The translations under genes were made by a program, and so were the position numbers. Under the pieces are notes generated by a model. The model was not told where the DNA came from and did no database searches. It saw nothing but the letters and a program-made list of their open reading frames with translations. 64,000 bases of DNA from Rhizophagus irregularis (Eukaryota; Glomeromycota; Glomeromycetes; Glomerales; Glomeraceae), in assembly GCF_026210795.1 (NCBI RefSeq), contig NC_089440.1, positions 3,596,001 to 3,660,000 of the forward strand. The letters are read 5' to 3'. Positions within the stretch are counted from its first letter, which is position 1; each line of letters starts with the position of its first letter. Positions 37,094 through 49,205 of the stretch are shown here, in pieces.

Positions 37094-38960
37094 TTATTTT
37101 ATATTTATATCTCCATCAAAATCATCTTTCGCCCAATATGGTAATTGAGTTTCGTATTTACATCCACTAACTTCATATTTTAATGCATGCAACCAAATAA
37201 ATAATTGATCCGGTTTAGGATCTGGAAAATTTGGAATGGTACATTCTTCACATTTTCCTAATGATTTATCTTTAAATCTTTGACTTTGTTCTGATGATTC
37301 TACATTCATAACATTACTTGTAGTAATATCAGAATTTTGTTTCGTAGGTAAATTCAATACAAGACATTCTTCTTGGTTTATACCTTCATTTATAAGATTA
37401 TTGATAACAGATTTTGTTGAAACTTCATCGATTCCACCTTTTCCTTTTTGTTGACCCCAGACATGATGATTATACAATGGATCATTGCCAATCACGTAAC
37501 CCAAATACTGAAGATGAACACGAATTTGATGTGTTCGGCCAGTAATCGGAATACCTATTTAATGATGTACAATTAGTTTAGTTAAAGATATAGATTGCAC
37601 ATAAAAAAAACTATATATTAATCTAAAGGATACATTTAACAACACTTGTTCGACCGTTATAACTCTCACGACGAAATATTGTTGTACAAGGTTTCCCTTT
37701 CGGATGTACAACATTTAATCCAAGTTTATGTGATACGGTCATAATTGGTTTATCACATCTCACATCGCCCCTGTAAATAATTTAATTAAGTTAGTAAAAG
37801 GTTATTAATTACAAATCACAAAAATCTTTAAATAGACTTACGTAGGAAATTCTCCAATAACGCGACAAAGATACTCTTTGTGAATTTTACGTTCTTGCAT
37901 TAATTGTTCAAATTCTTGAGCTTTTTCTTTATTTGTAGACAAAAACATTATTCCCGATGTCAAACGATCAAGTCTGTTCAAGGCTTTAATAAGAATCAAT
38001 TAAGCATAACATATATTAAAATGATAGTTTTGAAAATGATTAGGCAACTTACTATAAAGATTCGAAAACCCGAACTCTTTTTGTAAAATGTGTAAAACAG
38101 TGTTATGTCGATATCTTCGAAGTTCAAATATAAAATTATATCAATGTTTTCTATCAAATCGGGAATTTTTTTTAAGGTAATTATCTACTAACCTGCCGGA
38201 TGGATGAACCTACAATACATATTATCAGTAAATTAAATAACATCAAATAGTAAGGTTAGGAAAAAAAGCGACAATAAATACTTACAGGCACACTTCCTGG
38301 TTTGTCAATCACAATCAAATCATTTTCCATACTGATTAATTTTATTGGGTCAGCTGTGACTGGAGGCTCATGTCTATGAATTTTATGTCCGATAATATCC
38401 TGATTCTTAACAATTTTTTCTTTTGTAACGATTTTCTCATTAATTGTAATCAAGCCTGTCTCGATGGCATAGGCCTAAAAAAGAAAGTTTTACTTTCGAG
38501 TTTGATTAAAAGATGAAATGAATGACAATAAAATAATATTTTACATAATAGTCTCTTGATCGATCACGAAATTCTGTACAGAAAATATCAAAAATACTTC
38601 GACCCAACCATCGTCCTTTTGCAAATGCTTGATACTCATAATAATAAGGTTTAACTTTACGAAGACCTATAAAAATATTAATTTCAACATAAATAAATAA
38701 ATAAAAACTTAAATTAATTATAAGTATTTATTACCATCCTCAAAATAATATATTACATCGTCCAAGTCTTTAGGTTTATTGTTTTTTGATATTGAATCAT
38801 TATGAGAATCTTTATCTAATTTACGCCTTTTTACTGAATTTTTGTTTTCTGAATCAAGAGAATTATTCTTGATTAAAATGTCACTTTCGTCCTTTGTTAT
38901 ATTAGGACCTATAAGTCGCATCAAATTTGAGTTATCAATTTTTATTTGAATATTTTCCAT
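37094..38960 (-). CDS. RNA pseudouridine synthase, RluA family (RPUSD2/Pus9-Rib2 type)
   Basis: There are eight exons on the minus strand: 38960-38735, 38666-38545, 38474-38286, 38209-38193, 38114-38053, 37983-37842, 37770-37634 and 37554-37094. The product has 451 residues and every junction keeps frame. The fourth exon is only 17 bases. After a polar N-terminus and an S4-like segment (about 117-160) come [16 protein letters not shown], the catalytic NRLDRLTSG with Asp211, and [26 protein letters not shown]. The family isomerises uridine to pseudouridine. Eukaryotic members of this branch modify tRNA position 32, which is a family inference. A C-terminal segment has a CEEC pair near [22 protein letters not shown]. 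Its deaminase partner domain (Rib2) is not present. Confidence 0.88.
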
Positions 38961-40144
38961 TTATCGATTTGTCTAAGAAAAAAAGAAATAATTCAGTTTG
39001 ATAAATATAAAGCAGATTGGTCGATCAACATCTGTGATACAGATTTTACCTTACCCAAAAAGGGCTCTTGTTTTCTAGCGAATTGGAAAATGAGTGAATA
39101 TTTTTTGAATCACTAATTAGCTTGATAGTAATCAAGACATTCATCAAAAAAGAATTATTATTTATATAATGAAATCATAAATACTATAGTTTCTAAAATT
39201 TAATTCAAAAGTGAATAAATAGACAATATGTAAATAATTAAAATTTTATATTTTATAAAGTAAATTATTAATTATTAAAATCTGATCAATGATTTTTTAA
39301 TAAATCTATAAATTTTGGAATTTTAAACAATATTATTTATTTAAACTAATTCCCATTGCTAATTTGACATAGTCTTCTATACTAATTTATATTAATCTAT
39401 ATACTTATTGCTTACCTATCTTTATTTAACTCTAATTACCTGCCTACTTATACAAATCAATTATGTAATTGGAATATTTAATAATATTTGTTTTATACTA
39501 TATTTTTAAATAAAGGTTTATTTAATCTTTAAGCTGATAATTTTTTTATCATTATAATTTAATAAAAAATAACAAAAAAGTTTAAAAAAACTAAAGTTAT
39601 ATCACTTAAATATACTTATAAATATATTTAAATTAAACTTTAAATAATATTTATTAAAGTATAATTTGAATCTATATTAAAAAAAAAATGCTAAAGTATA
39701 TTTTGAAATATATATTTAAAATTTAAAGTTTATTTAATATATTTTGTTAAAGTAAATTAAATATCCTAATAAATTGAAATTATATTAAATTACTATATAT
39801 TATTACATAATTTATTAAATAATAATAATAATAAAGATTATTTGTTCTATTTTTATTATATAGCAGTAGTAGATTTATATTACTTACATTTGATCTTTTG
39901 GTAATTATATATGTGACTTTTTTTTTAAAAATAAAGTATAACAAATAACTTTAATATACTGAAAAATAAAATAAAATAATAGTAATAATAATATATAATT
40001 TTATAAAAAATAAAAAGTATTATAAATTTTTTTATACAAATATTATATTTAAGGTATTTGTATTACATTTTACCATATTTTACCATAATATATAATTAAT
40101 CTAACAAAAATATTAGTCTATTAATGATATTTTCCTACAATAGG
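38961..40144. other. AT-rich spacer
   Basis: No gene or clear repeat is seen. 39050-39130 may be the 5' region of the synthase gene. The rest is poly-A/T-rich with microsatellite-like taat words near 39820-40020. Confidence 0.5.
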
Positions 40145-40272
40145 GCTAGTGTTTTGCATATACGACTCGAAATGACTTGCATAGACTCACATAACATAAA
40201 TAATATAAATTTTATCATATAAAAATTGATTTGAAATTCGACTTAACTTGACTCATAAGGAACACTAGATAG
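40145..40272 (+). mobile_element. Small dispersed repeat, inverted relative to 12108-12270
   Basis: It shares the words catatacgactcg, atgatttatc-type spacers and aaaattgatttgaaattcga with the reverse complement of 12108-12270. The ends read ctagtgtt and aacactag, forming an 8-base inverted repeat. It is non-coding. Confidence 0.7.
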
Positions 40273-40273
40273 G

Positions 40274-40371
40274 GCAGTAGAAAAGTACAAGGAAGCTGTT
40301 GGTAAATTCAATAAAGCTGATCAGAAAAGATACATTAGGTTCGCAGGACTGGTAGCAGTAGAAAAGGTATT
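40274..40371 (+). pseudogene. Coding-like exon fragment
   Basis: Right of the small repeat, one frame reads RAVEKYKEAVGKFNK followed by KADQKRYIRFAGL and is followed by a gtattt donor-like site. The composition is protein-like, but nothing adjoining continues it. It may be an orphan exon or a captured fragment. No family is recognised. Confidence 0.35.
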
Positions 40372-40878
40372 TTCCTAATAATTTAATAATAATATATTTT
40401 AAATTTAAATTAGATTGACTTTTATAAAAATTTAAATTAAATTAACTTATATAGAAAAATTTAATTTTTTAATATTAGATGTATAATAAATATAATATAA
40501 TTTTTATACAACTTTTTAAAAATACTAATATACTTTTGCTTTAATAATATTATTTTAGATTTTTTTGCAATTTATTTGATTTAAGAATTAAATAATAATA
40601 ATATTACTTTTGATATTATGCATTAATATATTATATATATTTGATATATTATATATTATATATATATTAACCTGATTTTTTTAAAACATCTACTATAATT
40701 GTAAAATTTCACAATCTTTTACATTGCATAATTATAAATAATATATATAGAAGAACTTTATTTATTATATTTAAACTTTACATATTAAATGCTAATAATA
40801 TGAGTGAAGGATTTGCGAGCTGATTTACTCGAGATCATCTGATTTGGGATGATCATTTAAATCATTTAATTTATAAAC

Positions 40879-43067
40879 TTGACAGAATTTGAGAAAAATT
40901 CATCAAAAAAAATAATGAGCGGTGATTTTCCTTCTCAGTACCTACAAGCAAATGGAAATGGTTCCTTTACGGGAGCTAATACACAGCAAATGAGTACTGG
41001 TTATGAAATTCAACAGCACCACCCTACTTATCCCTGGATGGGCTCAGATCAGCAACTCGTCTCTAATCAGACAATTATTTCAGGAGCCACGATAGCAACT
41101 CCGCCAACAACTTTAAATGCTTCTAATGTTGCTACAACTTCATCCAAGTCTCTTTATCACACACAGAGTTCCGAAACTAATAATAATTTTATACAGGCAC
41201 AAAATACTCCTATAGTCGGTTCAAATGTTAGGAAACCAAATATTAAACAAGCAGATAATAACGTAAATGCGAATGTAAACACACCTATTAATACAAATGG
41301 TGGAGTTACTATTGGAAACAATCAAAATAGAACTCCAGAATATAGTAATTATAGTAATTCTAAATATTTTTAATCTCTTTTATTTTTTACAAATAAAATA
41401 TTAACAATTTGTCCTTTTTTTTTTACGCTAGTTGATTATACTCAAAAATGTGTTCAATTGGTACATTATTTTATTATTTTTAAAATTTTAATATGAGAAA
41501 AAATCTAATCAGTGTGAATTAATTTATATCTAGATCCTTGAAATAAATTACGAATTGATCCGTGTTTGTATTGACTATCAAAATAAAGGAATAACCAATG
41601 ATCAGGATTTGGCAATGTAAGGCTTTATAAAATCATATTTTTATATTATTATTTGTCATTAATTTTTAAATATTTAATTTTTATGATCTCAAACCAGGTA
41701 TAAATCACGTCTTCAGGCTAATTTATCATATTTAGCAACTGTAGCAGATGAGTATAATGGAAATTCCCGTAACGTAATTATTCAATTATATGTTTCATCA
41801 TTATTTAATTCAATTGACCTAGTTTTTTTTTGTAATTTGTAATAAAAATTTATATTAAATATAGCCGGATTTACAAGAATTCAAGCAAAAGATGATTCCT
41901 GACCTATCTCCATTACCTATACCTCGTAGTAGTTTTGGACAAAAAATAAATACTCTTCTTCAGCGAGCTAGCCAGGTTTTCGCCCATCAAAAAAAATTTC
42001 AAAGAATTGGTACCAATCCAGCGCTCGCAGTTCTTGCTAGCAATAATGCATCTAACAATAATAATAATTCTAGTACTATAACTACCAGTCATATGTTAGA
42101 TCCAAGTTCGACATCGCCACCACGTCAATTTAAAATGGGACAACCTCCCAATAGCAGCATTATAGGAGCTGTGATAAGTAATTCACCAGAATATCAGTTA
42201 TATCAAAAGCAGCAACAGCAACAGCAACAGCAACCACCACCACCAACAATGCCACCACAACCCCAACATCCGCAGCAAGTTCAACACCAACAAAAATCCC
42301 AACAATCTCCTCAACAAAAGCAAATGCTCCAACAACAAACATCACAGCAGTTGCATCAACCACAGCAGAATTCTCAACAATCTGCAAATCGATTCACCAA
42401 TTCTATGATGCCAACTGCAACAATTTCTACAACTTATCAACAACATCACCCCACTCCCCAACATCAGAACATGTCCACTACAAGTAATATTTCCGATTAT
42501 GCAATGATGAATGCTTCAACAAACTCAGAACAATCATATCAAGTATCATTACCACCTTTGGTTGGGATTGGAAATATGTCAATGGGAAATACGGGTGCTG
42601 GAAACGGAGGGGCTGGAAATATACAAGGATCAGGAATATTGCCTTCAATAATTGGAATTGGGGATCAATATGGAATGTCTCAGCAGCAACAACTTCAACA
42701 ATTACAAAATGTTGGATATGCAGGATATATAGGAGGTGGAGGCACTGGTGCAGGAATAAGTGGTACTGGATTTGGAACAACAAATGCTTACGGCATGATG
42801 CGATATCCAAGTGCTGGTGGAAATGGAATGGGAAATAATCCATTAGCCGGAAATCCATTGACTGGAAACTCATTGTCTGGAAATTCATTAGCTGGAAGTT
42901 CATTGACTAGCACTGTTATGGGTGGAGGAGGAAATGGGCTAGCTGGCAGTGGATTAGCTAATAATATGGGAGGAATCATGAGCGGTAATAATTATGGAAA
43001 TAATACCATTGTAGGAAATTCATTAGGGTTACCAAGTATGATGAATCATGATAATGGCATGGGATGA
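40879..43067 (+). CDS. SS18/SSXT-type SWI/SNF-associated protein
   Basis: Certain exons are 41534-41616, 41698-41773 and 41865-43067. An upstream exon beginning at the ATG 40879 or 40915 reads an Asn/Gln/Thr-rich N-terminus and probably ends at a phase-0 donor, 41262 (GTAAAT) or 41274 (GTAAAC). Exons 2-3 encode the SSXT core: ILEINYELIRVCIDYQNKG, then SRLQANLSYLATVADEYN. This is the helical motif by which animal SS18 joins SWI/SNF (BAF) remodellers. Exon 4 continues with FGQKINTLLQRASQVFAHQKK, a long poly-Gln/Pro block and Gly/Asn/Ser-Met repeats (about AGNPLTGNSLSGNSLAG), typical of a disordered transactivation region. The domain call is confident; the start and first donor are not. Confidence 0.78.
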
Positions 43068-43557
43068 TATTAGGTTGAGAATTACGTGTAGGTAATCTTT
43101 ATTTACTATTAAAAATAATTGGACTTTGTTTCATTAAAATGATATGATTAGAATTGGAATCTTTTTTTTAATTAAATTATTGAGGAAAAAAAAAATCATT
43201 AATTTGAAATTAATTCATTTGTCATTATAAATCTTCAAATTATCAAGAAAAAACATCAATTGAAATTAATTCATTTTCATTAAAAAAAATTCTTCAGATT
43301 ATCAAGAAACGAATAATTTAGTAATATTTGATGATTCCAATAATACTCTGCTTCCAAACAAATTATATTGACTAGAATATTAAATCTGATAAAATACTTT
43401 ATTTTTGATTTGACTAGAGATAAATCATGTGAAATAATACATAATACAATCATTCAAATAATTTAATTGAAAATAAAGGTATTTGTAAATCGACAATGTT
43501 ATTTCCTTAAACAATAGTAAATACTATGGTAATGAAAGATGACTACGAAAGTCATGA
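43068..43557. other. Convergent 3' spacer
   Basis: It lies between the SS18-like gene and the NTF2-like gene. A word aattgaaattaattcatttg-like is repeated at about 43195 and 43255 with a 57-base step. Otherwise it is plain AT-rich DNA. Confidence 0.5.
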
Positions 43558-44231
43558 CTAAATCGGTACATCAACATCATCCACATCAACATCTTTAAAC
43601 CAACGCTCTTCATCGTTGATAGTAATATCATTTGCGCTCATGTTTCGACGTTGCATAAGTCCTTGTTCATCAAATGTCCAATGTTCAATACCGTAAGCTG
43701 TAAGAAAAGGGCACATTAGATCCTTATCTAACTATAAACAAAAGCACATGGATATATAAAATCGGGTACATACTACGATACCACTATAATTACAATCGTA
43801 ACAAAATGTATAATGGATTAGTTCTAAAAATTCGTAATTATGGCAATGAATCCATTACTTACTTGCCCCTGGTCATCATGATACTCATACCAAAACTCTA
43901 CCGCAATCTTATTATCCGTCCATGAAAACAACTCTTTCCTCAACTTATAATCCAACTCTTTAGACCACTTGTCTTTCAAGAACTCAATGATCGACTCGTG
44001 CCCGGTAAAGAACTTATCACGATTGCGCCAGCTAAAGTAATGTTGACATCAATTCTTTCGTCCAAACGTTGTCACGTTGTCAAATCAAAAAACGAAAGAT
44101 ACGTACATAGAATCCTTAGTATAAGCTTTAACAACCTTATACGGATCCTTAGTATTCCACAAATTTTGCGCATTCTTCACCTTCAAATTCGCAGTTTCCT
44201 TAGTAAAAGGAGGCACAATTGGCTGAGACAT
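43558..44231 (-). CDS. NTF2-like / SnoaL-like protein (DUF1348 type)
   Basis: There are three exons on the minus strand: 44231-44107, 44031-43863 and 43731-43558, giving 155 residues. The junction after KDS restores an isoleucine codon and yields the family core YTKDSIWRNRDKFFTG. This is followed by LKDKWSKELDYKLRKELF, IAVEFWYEYHDDQGQ and YGIEHWTFDEQGLMQRR. This order is characteristic of short cone-fold NTF2-superfamily proteins found in bacteria and fungi; no enzymatic role is firmly known. The C-terminus is acidic (DVDVDDVDVP). The second intron (131 bases) has an alternative acceptor at the gcttacgg site, but only the chosen one keeps the frame. Confidence 0.85.
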
Positions 44232-44895
44232 TGTTGTTGTTAACACGAGTTTCAAAATTCTGTTCTGCGTTTTTACGTTCACACATTTTAGGTTATTACT
44301 TGGATCCGAATATCCGGATAATCTAATTTCATTGTTAAGATATTTATGTCCTTATCAAATTAGGAATTTGTTTAGTCTTGATCTGCAAGTCATTATCATA
44401 ATTAACGTATTAATGCTTATTATTTAACGAATTGCCTAACCATTAACGGGTTATTCAATTATTAACTAAGTTCAAAGATGATGAAAAAAAATTGTTACTG
44501 CCGTGACTTGCACGTGATCGTAAATCACGGTAAATTTAAAATCATTCTCGTTTTTGTACAATTCTGAAAACAATAATAGTGAACCTAAAGTATGAAGGTT
44601 AAATATAATATGAACTTTTCGATTTTTTTAACATTTGCCTGAAAAAAAAAAAAAAAAAAAAAAATATTCTTTTTTATATATCCAAAAATAGACACATAAG
44701 TACAGTACTTTGAACGAGTGGATTTCGTAACTGTAATATCGAATCGTTTAGAGTCTCACAATAACTTTCTCATATAACAAAATTTAATTTCTATTATATA
44801 TTATCAAATATTATCTCGGTTATACAAATAATACCAATATAAAAATATAATTGTTTTTTATCATTATCAGTTATCTGATGAAGACGCGAAAAAAC
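44232..44895. other. Intergenic, with A-tract
   Basis: A run of about 22 adenines lies at 44641-44663. The remainder is the upstream region of the NTF2-like gene plus AT-rich spacer. No gene is seen. Confidence 0.5.
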
Positions 44896-45796
44896 TATGG
44901 CAAGCCAAATCAGACAAAAGTCTGTCAATGTACAGATAAATTATCACAGTTATTTCTTTCCATTTTTGGGAATTTTTCGCAGATGATCTGTGATTTTTGC
45001 ATATATTATGTGCGAAACTTTCCAAAAATTTTTACAGATGTTTATTCTGAATTTTCCCATTTTTTATTATCTGAACTTCAACAGATAATTTATCTGTATG
45101 TTAACAGATAATTATCTGAATATTAACAGATAATCATCTGGGTAATAGCAGATAAATTATCATCAGATTTATATATTTTTTTGTGTGATAAATTAAAAAA
45201 AATTTTTTTAGAAGTCTAAAACTTGTCAAATATAAACTTTTTTTCATAATTTTTTATTTATTGCTTTACAAGAAAAGTTTTTAATGTTTATTAATATACT
45301 ATTTATAATATTTTATTAATAAATAATAATTACTTTATAGTTTTTGATACATAATTTATTTATATTTTTATCTTACACTATAACAGAAGTGAATTGTTTT
45401 TTTTTAATATCTCAATTGTACTATTTGTTTTTAAATTAAACAAATAAATTTTTAAAAACTATTTTAAATTAATACATTTAATACTATTCTCTCTAAAACT
45501 AAAATACAAATTATTGTCTTAATAATTAGAATAATTTATCTGTTAAAATCTGGATGATTATCTGTTAATATTCAGATAATTATCTGCTAACGTACAGATA
45601 AATTATCTGTTGATACACAGATAATAAAAAATGGGAAAATTTGGAAAAAATATCTGTAAAAATTTTTGGAAAGTTTTGCAGATAATATATGCAAAATATC
45701 ACAGATCATCTGCAAAAAATTCCCAAAAATGGAAAGAAATAACTGTGATAATTTATCTGTATATTGACAGACTTTTGTCCGATTTGGCTTGCCATA
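44896..45796. mobile_element. 0.9-kb foldback element with about 270-bp arms
   Basis: The left arm (from tatggcaagccaaatcagac) and the right arm (its reverse complement, ending near 45796) match closely over about 270 bases. They enclose a spacer of about 360 bases of AT-rich DNA. Words like cagataattatctg, themselves palindromic, recur several times in both arms. The frames inside (44851-45111, 45631-45813) are the two arms read in opposite senses, not genes. A TA or an AAAAAC word lies at both borders, so the target duplication is ambiguous. Confidence 0.88.
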
Positions 45797-45953
45797 AAAA
45801 ACACAACAGCTGATTATGAACTATAAGCAGACAGGTGTTAAGAATTTTTGTGTAAAAATTTTTGTGATAAATGGCGTGATAGGAACCTACAAGTTTAGCT
45901 GACCTAATACTAGCTCCTTCAGAATATAGATAGCCTTACAAGCTTGTCTGATA

Positions 45954-46524
45954 CACAGTGAAATTCGATATAACAGAACCATCCGTTCCAGTAAAATTAT
46001 CCGGTATATCGAGACTTCCGATATATCAAAAAATTTCGATATACCGGATTTTATATATAAATCATATGAAATTCTGTTATGTGCTACGAACATTGAAATT
46101 TAGATTATTTTTTATTTAAAAAATTATTTGAGAAATTTTATACACTGAAATTAACTAAAACTTAAAAAAAACATCTATCCTCTGTTTTGCTTTTCTTACT
46201 TCACTATTAGACATATTTTCAATAAAAAAAAGTTCGTGATTAAAGTGTAAAAAAAGATTTCATGTATGATCTGATTTATTTTTAGGGGTTTCACATATAT
46301 TAATATTTCCAAATAAACAATGTTATTTAGGAAATTCTATTTATATTACATCCTTATAAAGTGATAAAGATTCTTCAATATTTTCAACATTTCTAGTCAA
46401 TATATTCAGAAAAATTTCATTTAAAATTTCTAAAAGGTCATCACACTTGCTGCTAATTTTATTGAATATAACTGATTCGTCTGTTATAGCCATTATTGAG
46501 ATTTTACTAATAAATTTCACTGTG
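45954..46524 (-). mobile_element. TA-flanked pogo/Tc1-type deletion derivative
   Basis: The ends are cacagtgaaatt and its complement aatttcactgtg, with TA outside both (45952-45953, 46525-46526). Near the left end lies a subterminal region rich in cgatata words. A 50-codon minus-strand frame (46493-46341, starting MAITDESVIFNK) looks protein-like and may be a fragment of the lost transposase. It is 571 bp. Confidence 0.7.
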
Positions 46525-46526
46525 TA

Positions 46527-47149
46527 TTAAGTTTTTGAGCTAAATTTTAAATACTGATGACCTTACAACTTTATGAGCTTGTCTGATGTTCAGTCTTGAT
46601 CATGCCTGAGAAGATAAGGATCAGACAGAATGAATAAGAATACAGTTCAAAGCTCATTATTGTAAACCCTTGGTTTCAACCATTTTTGTCACTATAATGA
46701 ATATTCACAAAAACAAAAGAATTCTTTATAGTAAACCTTATCATATTAATACAATAATTTTTGATTTTAAAGCCTTAAGAATTTCCAATTCTATGTATAT
46801 TTAAACCAATGAATTATTTATAATTTCTTTATCTGGCAATAGTTCTATTGGCATTTTATAGTATGATCTTGTAAATTTAATTTCTTATTCAAATAATATC
46901 AATAATAGAGTGAAATACCAATCCTAATTTTATATTTAAATCTAATGATTTTATGTAATATTCACTATAATGAATATAAATTTATAATGTATATAAAATT
47001 TTTAAAAGTTTAGATTTATTAGTAAGTTTACTATAACTAGGAAATAGAAACTGGTGTAAATCTGAAGTGAAAAAAGGTTATAAATAAACCTTTATTTTGT
47101 TTATCTGATGTATCACAAATTTATTTTCATCTGATGTAGCACTAGAGCT
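46527..47149. other. AT-rich spacer
   Basis: No gene is seen. A word close to gccttacaagcttgtctgat occurs both left of the previous element (45932-45951) and here near 46563-46590. This hints at an older duplication around the insertion. Confidence 0.4.
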
Positions 47150-47734
47150 CTGAACAAGTCAGGTAGGGTCAGGTAATTGACTTGACCTGGCCCGAGGAGA
47201 GTTATGAATTTGATGATTTAACCCAAATATCATGGATCGTTCGATACTTAACCTGATCCAAAAAAATGTTTTAGTGTTTTTTATTATTTTATATATTAAA
47301 TTATAAGAAAAACCCCTAATTTTTACAATTATTTTATGAAAAAGAACGTTTTGGCATTTTTTTTACATATTAAATTACACCAAAATATTTATATATCAAG
47401 TTAAATCAGGTACCTGACCTGATTTGTTGATGTTTAAAAAAAACGTTTTTTGATTTATTTAATGAAAAATGTCAGTTATATGGTTTTTTAGTTTTTTATT
47501 AAAAAAAAATGTTTTTTTTTCAATTCATTTAATGGAAAAATGTCAAGTTTGATATTTTTTGATTTATTTAATGAAAAAAAATGTCAGGCATACTTTTTTT
47601 CATTAAAAAAAAATACTTTTTTTATATTTAATGAAAAAAATGATTTTTTTTGATTCATTTAATTAAAAAAACGTCAGGTTTAGCAGGATTCCGCTTACTT
47701 ATAATAAAGGTCACCATAAAAAATTGGCCCTTTA

Positions 47735-47908
47735 CTATACATGCTGCCCAAATTATTTTGGGATGTCATAATTCATTCGGTTTATATATAATTTACTATG
47801 TAAAGTGCCAAAATAATTTGGGATGCCATAATTGAATTTGGGATTTTACTTATAATTACGGCAGTCCAAAATAATTTGGGTTTGGCGGTATGTATACCCT
47901 TTACTAAT
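47735..47908. mobile_element. Short MITE nested in the minisatellite
   Basis: Arms starting ccctttactatacatgctgc and ending with the complement of ctttactatac (gtatgtataccctttact) enclose a pair of ccaaattattttgg-type words. This gives a hairpin of about 165 bp. No frame is present. Confidence 0.7.
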
Positions 47909-47934
47909 AGTTTTTACCTTACTTTTTTCTTAAA

Positions 47935-48080
47935 TTCTATTGGTTAATTAGATTTAAAAAAAAAATCATAACGAATGTAACATAAAATTTCCTTTTATAG
48001 TAGGATCTGCAAAGAATTTTATATATGATTTTTACTTTAGACCTGGGAGTGACCTATCTTATAAGTAAGTGGATCCTAGT
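47935..48080. repeat. Dispersed repeat also found at 8510-8630
   Basis: It shares taacataaaatttcctttta followed by tagtaggat and gggagtgacctatctta with 8510-8630. The same orientation and similar length suggest two copies of one dispersed element. Confidence 0.65.
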
Positions 48081-48662
48081 TTAGCATTTTTTCATTAAAA
48101 AATATTTTTTTTTTTGATTCATTTAATGAAGTAACATTGAGTTATACATTTTTTCATTAAAAAAACATTTTTTTTGATTTATTTAATGAAAAAATATCAG
48201 GTTATATGTTTTTTTATTTATTTAATGAAAAAACATCAGGTTTGACATTTTTAACTAAAAAAAAAAGTTTTTTTGTTTCTTCTAATGAAAAATGTTAGAT
48301 TCAGTATTTTTAATTAAAAAAAACTTTTATTTGTTTTTTTTTAATAAAATACATCAGGTTTGACATTTTTGATTTAAAAAAAATGTTATTATTATTATTT
48401 TTATAAAAAAACATTGGATTCAGGTCAAAAAAAATGGGTTAGCACTTTTTTATTTATAAAAAATGCCAAAATGTTTTTTTTGATTTAAAATATCAGGTCA
48501 ATGAGTTAGATCAGATACCCGATTTGTAAATAACCTGACCTGAGATCAGGTTATTAAATTTGCTATCTGACCTAAATTTTTCAGGTTAATCTATTGGATC
48601 ACCTGTCTCAACCTGATCCATTTAAAACTCTATGTAATACAAAATTTCAATGATGTGAATAA

Positions 48663-49205
48663 GACCTAGAAATATATATACAGGGGTAGGGTACACAAAT
48701 GCGTTACCATCATAGTGAAATTAGACAGAGTAAAGTTTTGATTTGCGTACAATTTTAGAATTTTTCATCTATAGTTAGGTCATCAAGATTGCATATTTTT
48801 TATCAAAATTTTTATATGTAAAAAATTAGTTTGCATATTTTTGGCCTAAATTTGGCTAATCTTATATATATAATATATTTACTGTACATACTAACCGCAT
48901 TGTAATATTTAGTATAAATTGAAAGAAATTTCTAAGGGTTAAAAAGTAAATTTTAGAAAAATATTATTAAAAAAATGGTAAATTCTTTTTTTCACATTAG
49001 TATTTGGTTTTATAAATAATATAGAAGCTATGATAAAATAATTAATAACTTAATATCTGAAATTTTATTTGCATATTTTTGCAGGATTTTCAATATCAGA
49101 TGTTAATTATGTGTACTACTCATATAAAAAGTCTTTGCATACAGGTGGTACAGCTCATAGTAAAAAAAATTTTTGCCACCTGACCCTTATATATATTTCT
49201 AGGTC
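48663..49205. mobile_element. TIR-bounded segment of 543 bp
   Basis: A perfect 18-base inverted repeat gacctagaaatatatata lies at 48663-48680 and as its complement at 49188-49205. Just inside, agggtacacaaatg faces a diverged ggtggcaaaaat-type arm. No frame is present. It is a candidate MITE or foldback remnant. Confidence 0.6.

Larger units (their letters stand above)
47150..48610. repeat. Minisatellite-bearing repeat bounded by ggtcaggt blocks
   Basis: Both ends are rich in caggt/acctg words (caagtcaggtagggtcaggt at 47156; a related inverted block at about 48500-48610). The core repeats a unit of the type gatttatttaatgaaaaaatgtcaggttt many times with drift (about 47430-47690 and 48090-48490). 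The opening block recurs inverted at about 55085-55240. Two other repeats sit in the middle (47735-47908 and about 47935-48080). Confidence 0.75.

Noticed and set aside
42160-42979. Minus-strand frames up to 141 codons
   Set aside because: They are the complement of the Gln- and Gly-rich exon of the SS18-like gene; periodic composition explains the openness.
44851-45813. Two small proteins at 44851-45111 and 45631-45813
   Set aside because: They are the two arms of a foldback element.
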